Assembly: GCA_963383645.1 (NCBI GenBank)
Contig: OY726560.1
Coordinates: forward strand, 28,294,800 to 28,358,799
Reading direction: 5' to 3'
Origin: Muscardinus avellanarius
Lineage: Eukaryota; Chordata; Mammalia; Rodentia; Gliridae
DNA: 64,000 bases
Shown: positions 58,581 through 64,000 of the stretch, one piece after another
Layout of the letters: each line of letters starts with the position of its first letter
How positions within the stretch are numbered: position 1 is the stretch's first letter
Position numbers and translations under genes: made by a program
The notes under the pieces: model-generated
Seen by the model: only the letters and a program-made list of their open reading frames with translations
Database searches by the model: none
What the model was told of the DNA's origin: nothing

Positions 58581-58784
58581 ATTGCCCTTTATACTATTGT
58601 TACAAACTATACTTACCTCATTCTTTTGCTTTATGCAAATTCTTAGTGGCCTTGACTACATTCTTTTCTTTGTTTCTAATCAAAGTATCTGACCTCCCTT
58701 TGGCCATCTTTCTTTCATCCGTGGCACCATTTCTCTGGGCCAAATGTTTAAATATTCCTTCCTCACAAAAACAGGCACACAGCT

Positions 58785-60195
58785 TAATGGAACAGAATAG
58801 AAGATATGGAAACTAACCCACATACGTATAGTCAACTGACCTTCCCCAAAAAGCCAAATACATAGGCTGGAGAAAAAACAGCCTTTACAATGAATGGTGC
58901 TAGAAAAACTGGCTATCCACTTGTAGAAAAATGGAACTAAATCCTTACCTCTCACCCTGCATAGAAATCAACTGGAAATTGATCAAGAACCTGGAAATTA
59001 GACCAGAGACTATGAAGCTGTTAGAGAAGGACATAGATTCAAAACCCCAAAATGTAGGCACAGGTAGAAATTTCTTCAATAAGACCTCCAAAGCTCAGGA
59101 AATTAAAACAAGAATTAATAAGTGGAATGGCATCAAATTAAAAATTTTCTTCTCATCAAAGGAAATCATTAAGAGTCGAAAGAGAAAGTCTATAGAATAG
59201 GAGATCTTTACCAGCTATTCCTCTGACAGAAGTCTGTTATCTGGAATATACAAAGAACTTAAACACTTTACACTAGAAAAATAAATAACCCAATCAAGAA
59301 ATAGGCAACTGAATTGAATAGACATTTCACAGAATGGGAGATACAAATGGCCAAAAGATACATGAAAAAAATATTCAAAATCATTAGCACTCACGGAGAT
59401 GCAAATAAAATCTACACTGAGATTTCATCTAACCTCAATCAAAATGGTAATCATAAAGAAGTCATATAACAATAAATGAGGCTCTGGGGAAATAGGCACT
59501 TTTCTACATTTTGGTGAGACTGTAAACCAGTCCAGCCACTATAGAGATCAGTGTGGAGAGTCCTTAACAAACTAGGAATGGATCCACTATATGATCTGGC
59601 CATACCACTACTGGGTATCTTTCCAAAGAGGTTGAAACCAGAGGACTACACTAATATATACCCATGCTCATAGCAGCACGATTCACAACATCCAAATTAG
59701 TTTACCAACCCATGTGTCCATCCATCAGACGAATGGATTACAAAAATATGGTAAATACACATGATGGGATTCTATTCCGTAATAATGAAAAATAAAATTG
59801 CATAATTTGCAAGAAAATGGAAGGACCTGGAGAACATTATGCTAAGTGAGATTAGCCAATCACAGAGAGTGAAGGGTCATATATTTTCTTTAATATGTGC
59901 AGGATAGGGATAAACTGAGATACAAGAGAGACTCTAGACAGTGAGAAGAAACAGGGAGCCAGAGAGGAAATATAAATGGAGAGGTGGAGGAACACAGGTT
60001 CATTAATAGAAATACTACCATAGACTATTTGTATACATGCAAATATATGCCAGTGCCATTCTGGTACTTTGCATTATGAGAAAAAATGAGGAAGGGGTCA
60101 CCAAGAGCATGTGTATGTATGTCATTGTTAATATGATTTACATTATCATGTGAGTCTATAATGTACCAATAAAAGCACAAAAATAAAACTTTGTT
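58785..60195 (+). mobile_element. L1 retrotransposon, C-terminal ORF2 and 3' UTR (sense, inactive)
   Basis: TTAATGGAACAGAATAGAAG, GGAACTAAATCCTTACCTCT, TGGAATGGCATCAAATTAAA and TGCAAATAAAATCTACACTG mark the ORF2 3' region, and the element ends AATGTACCAATAAAAGCACA. The open frame 58931-59200 is one in-frame remnant of the ORF2 C-terminal domain. Stops elsewhere show it is dead. It is 5'-truncated to about 1.4 kb. Confidence 0.9.
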
Positions 60196-60955
60196 GAGAT
60201 ATTAAATTGAATCTGTAGATAAACTTGAAGAGAGTGGCTATTTTTATATAATCTTTTACCCACATACATGGTCTAGATCTTCCTTTTTTAAGCTCATAAT
60301 ATCTTAATGAAGTTTTATACTTTCCACTGTAGTTCTGGTATATCTTCAGATATTTTATTCTAAAAGGGAAAATTACTTTTTAAATTACTGTAATATATAT
60401 TTTAAGAAATTGTATTTCCTAATTATTGCTGATATATAGGAATATAACATAAAAATTAATCCTACAGCCCACCTTCTTATGAATCTCTCCTGTTATCAAT
60501 AAATTATCTAGATTTTCTTTAAAAAAATAGATAAATATGCCTTTCTCGTCAAACGGCAAATCTATAAAATCTCTCTACTTTTCTTTCTGCTCCCAAAATT
60601 CAGTTACAATTTGCTAAATGCAGAATCAATATTCACAATGTGGTTTGGATACTTTGATGTTCTGAGGTTTACTTTCCCAGCTAAAGCAGTCCATCATGTT
60701 TATATTTGGCCTCATTAAATGTTTCAGGACACCAACAAAAGGCCGATAAGTTTTTTGCCAGAATGAAACGTGTGTCTTCTATTCCATTTTCCTATGGAAT
60801 CCTCTTTGCCCTCCAAAGTCTCTTGAGCACACGCTCTGTCATCTACTCTCTAGTCACCTCTAGTCTACCTCCTCTGTTAGCCGGTTTTGATATTAAAGTA
60901 ATATGGCCTCAGAATATATTTAAATAGCTTCTTCTCCTCCTATTTTTTCTAGATT
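60196..60955. other. Unassigned intron sequence
   Basis: The higher-complexity part at 60620-60930 with the frame 60706-60927 could be an old transposon piece. Nothing identified. Confidence 0.4.
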
Positions 60956-60959
60956 TTAT

Positions 60960-61045
60960 TTTCTTAATGCTCTTTTATTGGTGCATTATAGTCTCATGTC
61001 ACAATGTAAATCATCTTAACAGTGACATACGTGCACACAGCACTT
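60960..61045 (-). mobile_element. L1 3'-end fragment (antisense)
   Basis: CTCTTTTATTGGTGCATTATAG, CATGTCACAATGTAAATCAT and GTGACATACGTGCACACAG are the antisense of the ending seen at 60120-60180. Confidence 0.65.
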
Positions 61046-61278
61046 GGTTCCTCACTTTTGCTGTTTCTCTTCCTCAAAAATAACTTAAATAATCAGTTCT
61101 TTAAATTGTTGATAAAACTCATAGTAATCTATATGGTGCTGGGTTTTACTTTGATGGGATACTTTTTATTATTGATTCATCTTATCATTTGTTATGTGTA
61201 CTCAGGGTTTTTTTTTGTATAATTAAATCTTGGAAAAGTGTAACTATCCAAAAATTGGTTAGCCTGTAGGTCTGAGAT
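61046..61278. other. Unassigned intron sequence
   Basis: T-rich, with nothing recognised. Confidence 0.5.
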
Positions 61279-61400
61279 TATATATATATATATATATAGT
61301 CATGAGTCATGTATGACACTATCACTACGAACTACATTATATGAGACTATAATGTACTAATAAAAGCATAAAAATAAAAAATAAAAATTTTTATTATAAC
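61279..61400 (+). mobile_element. (TA)n plus L1 3'-end fragment (sense)
   Basis: A TA run at 61279-61298 precedes AACTACATTATATGAGACTATAATGTACTAAT and an AAAAATAAAAATA tail, matching the L1 ending at 60195. Confidence 0.7.
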
Positions 61401-61620
61401 TACAATAAATGAAAAAAAAATTATGACAGAGCAAAAATATTTTCTTGATATCTCTAGTCATTACTTAAATCCCTATTGGTTAGATTATAGTAGAATAAAC
61501 TATAATGTAGGGTTTTACTGCTCCACAATTTAGTAAACATAACATGTATGATTATGAAAACTATTAAAACAGTTGTCTGCCCAGAAAGATGTAGGTAAAA
61601 TGTATAGAAGCATAGTACTT
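61401..61620. other. Unassigned intron sequence
   Basis: Nothing recognised. Confidence 0.5.
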
Positions 61621-61840
61621 GGGCCGGGTGTGGTAGTGCACGCTTGTAATCCCCGTGCTTGGGAGGCTGAGACAGGAGGATCTCACAGGTTCGAAGCCAG
61701 CCTCAGCTACTCCATGAGGCTTCCAGCAACTTAGTGAGACCCTGTTTCCAAATAAAATATAAAAAAGTCTGGGAGTATAGCCCAGAGGTGGAAAGCCTCT
61801 GGGTTTCACCCCCAGTACCACCACCAAAAAAAAAAAAATA
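61621..61840 (+). mobile_element. B1-dID-type SINE
   Basis: GGGCCGGGTGTGGTAGTGCA, B box GGTTCGAAGCC, TTTCCAAATAAAATATAAAA, then GTCTGGGAGTATAGCCCAGA and CACCCCCAGTACCACC with an A tail. The minus-strand frame here is the reverse of the SINE, not a gene. Confidence 0.94.
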
Positions 61841-62462
61841 CTTAAAGTAGATAATAAATATAATTCAAGAATAGTAAAATCCTGAGAGCCCCAAAATCTG
61901 TATTTCATTTTAAAAAGTTTTATTTTCTGGGTGAAAACCCATACTATGAGGTTGTTTACTCTTTAACTTTTATTCTTTTTACTTTTCTCCCCATAATTTC
62001 TATTTGTGTCTACTGAAAGAAACACCTTATATTTTTGGAAGTGGTTTTCTCTTTTCACCTTTATGATACAAATTTTTACTTATTTTTAAAGTAAATATTT
62101 TATAGAGATTTTATGACTAATATGTCCTCAGCCTATTTCACTTGCTGAGTATTTCTTTCTCAGTAGTAATCTAAAGACTACTACTTTCTTTATTAAAATA
62201 TTTTTTCTTTTATTTCTAAAGTACTTTTAATACTTTTTGAAAATACTTATTTTCTGTTTGAGTTAATATAGCTTTTGTGTCTCCTATAACTTCTATTGAA
62301 AGAATTATTCAAAAATTGCCTCATTTTATCTTGTCAAAGTCAATTTTTCTCAGTTCATTACTTTATATTTAGAACATATTTATCTACCAACATGGGAATT
62401 ATTTGTAGAATATCTTAAAGCATTTTAATTTTACTATTTCTAATAGTGATGTTCATAATTAC
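61841..62462. other. Unassigned AT-rich intron sequence
   Basis: Nothing recognised. Confidence 0.5.
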
Positions 62463-62464
62463 TT

Positions 62465-63330
62465 TTTAAATTTTTGTATTGGTGTATTTTAGCCATACAT
62501 TTTAATGGGGTACAAGATGGTAGAGGCATACATCCACATATCACTCATTTAGTCCTTCCCCAGTTTTCACCCCAATCCCTCCCGCCTCCATCCTTCTCCT
62601 GTTTGGCTTGTTGGTGGATTTTTATGTTTGTTAATGTACATCATGCATATTAGGTGATTTCCCTCCTCTCCCGCCCAATCTTTCTTAGTTAGGCCACCTT
62701 ATTTATTCATTTATGGTTGATCATTCTTTGTCTGGAGTTCCTCTTCTGTCCTATTTTCTACCTAGCTTTTGCATATTAGGAAAAACATTCCTTTTTTTTT
62801 TTTTTTTTTACTTTTTGTGATTGACTAATCTCACTTAGCAGAATTTTCATTTCTATCCATTTACCCCAAACTGATATAATTTTGTTCTTCTTTGTGGCTG
62901 AATAAAATTCCATTATGTACATAATTCATAGTTTTTAATTCATTCACCTGTTGATGGACATCTTGGCTGGTTCTATAGTTTTGCAATTGTGAACTGTGCA
63001 ACTATAAACATAGATATGCATGCATTGGTTTGGTAGTTTGTTTTCCTTTCTTTTGGGTAAATACCCAGAAGTAATATTGCTGGATCATCTGGTAGATTCT
63101 TTCCCATTCTTCTAAGGATCCTCTATACTGTTTTACAAAGTGGCTGCATTAATTTGCAATAGAAACAACAATATATTAGAGTTCCCACATCCCCATATTC
63201 TCACCAGCATTTGTTGTTGTTTGTGTTTTTAATGATTGCCATTCTAATGGGAGTTAGGTGAAATCTCAGGGTAGTTTTGATTTGCATCTCTTTGATTGCT
63301 AATAATGTTGAACAATTTTATACATTAATT
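62465..63330 (-). mobile_element. L1 3' UTR and C-terminal ORF2 (antisense)
   Basis: TTTTTGTATTGGTGTATTTTAG, ATGGGGTACAAGATGGTAGA, AAAATTCCATTATGTACATA, TTTTGGGTAAATACCCAGAA and GTTTTGATTTGCATCTCTTT are antisense L1 landmarks, diverged from the copy at 10058. Confidence 0.88.
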
Positions 63331-63519
63331 CGCAGTGATATATTTCTTTTCAAAGATAATATTTCATGAAATGATACCATAGAAATAGACTACTTTCTCC
63401 TTTTTCTTTTCTGAGGCATATTCAGTTTCTGGAGATAGTCTTTTGCCATCTTTAAAGAAAGTAGAGAATCTAAATTATTTCATAAAATATCCCACACTCT
63501 ACTTCTATCAAATGTTTTG
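63331..63519. other. Unassigned intron sequence between L1 pieces
   Basis: Nothing recognised. Confidence 0.4.
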
Positions 63520-64000
63520 ATAGAACCATTTTTTCACTTTTAATTTTGATGTTTATGCTTTTGGTGCCATATCTATTCTAAAATCATTACCAAAATTAAT
63601 GTGAAGAAATTTTTCCCTGTATTTTCTTCTAAGAGTTTTATTGTTTCACATGTTATACATACATTTTAATTTTAATTCATTTCAAGTTAATTTTTGTATA
63701 TGATATAGGACAAAGGTCAAATTTTAATGTTTTGAATATGAATGAAGAGTTTTCCCAGCACAGTTCATTGAAGAGACTATTTTTCCACAGTGGATAGTCT
63801 TGGACCTTTGTCAAAGATTAGTTGAGCATGTATGTGTGGGTTCATTTCTGGTAGGTCTATTCTGTCCCACTGCTCTATGTCTTTTTATGGCCATATCTCA
63901 ATGTTTTCATTACTATATCTTTGTAGCATAGTTAAAAATCAAGGAGTGTGATATTTTCAGCTTTGTTGTTCTTTCTCGAGAGTCCTTTCCTTTGTGAGTA
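63520..64000 (-). mobile_element. L1 ORF2 fragment (antisense, runs off the edge)
   Basis: CATTTCAAGTTAATTTTTGTATATG, GGACCTTTGTCAAAGATTAG, CCCACTGCTCTATGTCTTTT and ATTACTATATCTTTGTAGCA are antisense ORF2 landmarks of an older L1. Not terminated within the window. Confidence 0.85.

Noticed and set aside
58931..59200. 89-residue + strand frame as an independent gene
   Set aside because: It is the C-terminal remnant of L1 ORF2 within a truncated element.
61564..61908. Minus-strand 114-residue frame
   Set aside because: Reverse reading of a B1-dID SINE; similar peptides arise from other antisense copies.

Overview
The window is AT-rich mammalian intron sequence. The interspersed repeats point to a squirrel-like rodent (Sciuromorpha). 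The main clue is about thirty SINEs that join a 7SL/B1-like left half to a tRNA-derived ID-like right half (a B1-dID architecture). Lineage-specific L1 3' ends, MaLR LTRs and old pan-mammalian repeats (MIR, L2, MER5A, MER20, L1M) support a placental mammal. The species assignment is inference; nothing in the sequence names it.

Only one coding segment is well supported: a 125-bp internal exon at 14561-14685 on the + strand. It encodes the C-terminal two thirds of a Sushi/CCP domain, with Cys II, III and IV, the conserved Trp and an ending ...WSDHRPVCK. From memory this matches the CSMD family and most probably CSMD3, which is known for very large AT-rich introns. The other roughly 63.9 kb is then the two flanking introns. 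No promoter, first or last exon, tRNA, rRNA or snRNA gene was recognised, and there is no CRISPR or prokaryotic feature.

Layout. 1-14.5 kb: upstream intron with a dense cluster of SINE-seeded CA/CT/TA microsatellites (1-7 kb), a candidate LTR with recognisable promoter boxes (about 8.3-8.5 kb), and an antisense L1 whose ORF2 fragment is joined to two or more 5'-UTR-type monomers carrying CAAGATGG motifs (10.06-12.26 kb). 14.5-15.4 kb: the exon, then a four-copy, 65-bp tandem array that looks like an amplified ID-type SINE tail. 16-32 kb: scattered SINEs, L2, MIR, MER5A, a MaLR LTR next to an L1M 3' end, and a low-repeat higher-GC block at 27.5-28.1 kb. 32-38 kb: degraded LTR and L1M remnants plus a local tandem duplication. 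38-53 kb: mostly unique AT-rich sequence with one unusual higher-GC block (44.0-45.3 kb) and a pair of related about 100-bp segments (46.3 and 53.0 kb). 53-64 kb: MER20, SINEs, LTR remnants, a sense L1 3' portion (58.8-60.2 kb) and antisense L1 sequence running off the right edge.

No previously undescribed biological system is convincingly visible. The most unusual items are repeat-biology observations: the monomer-bearing, internally deleted L1, the SINE-tail tandem array, and a SINE subfamily with a strong B box in its left half and a decayed one in its right half. Family names come from memory of consensus sequences; no alignment was run.
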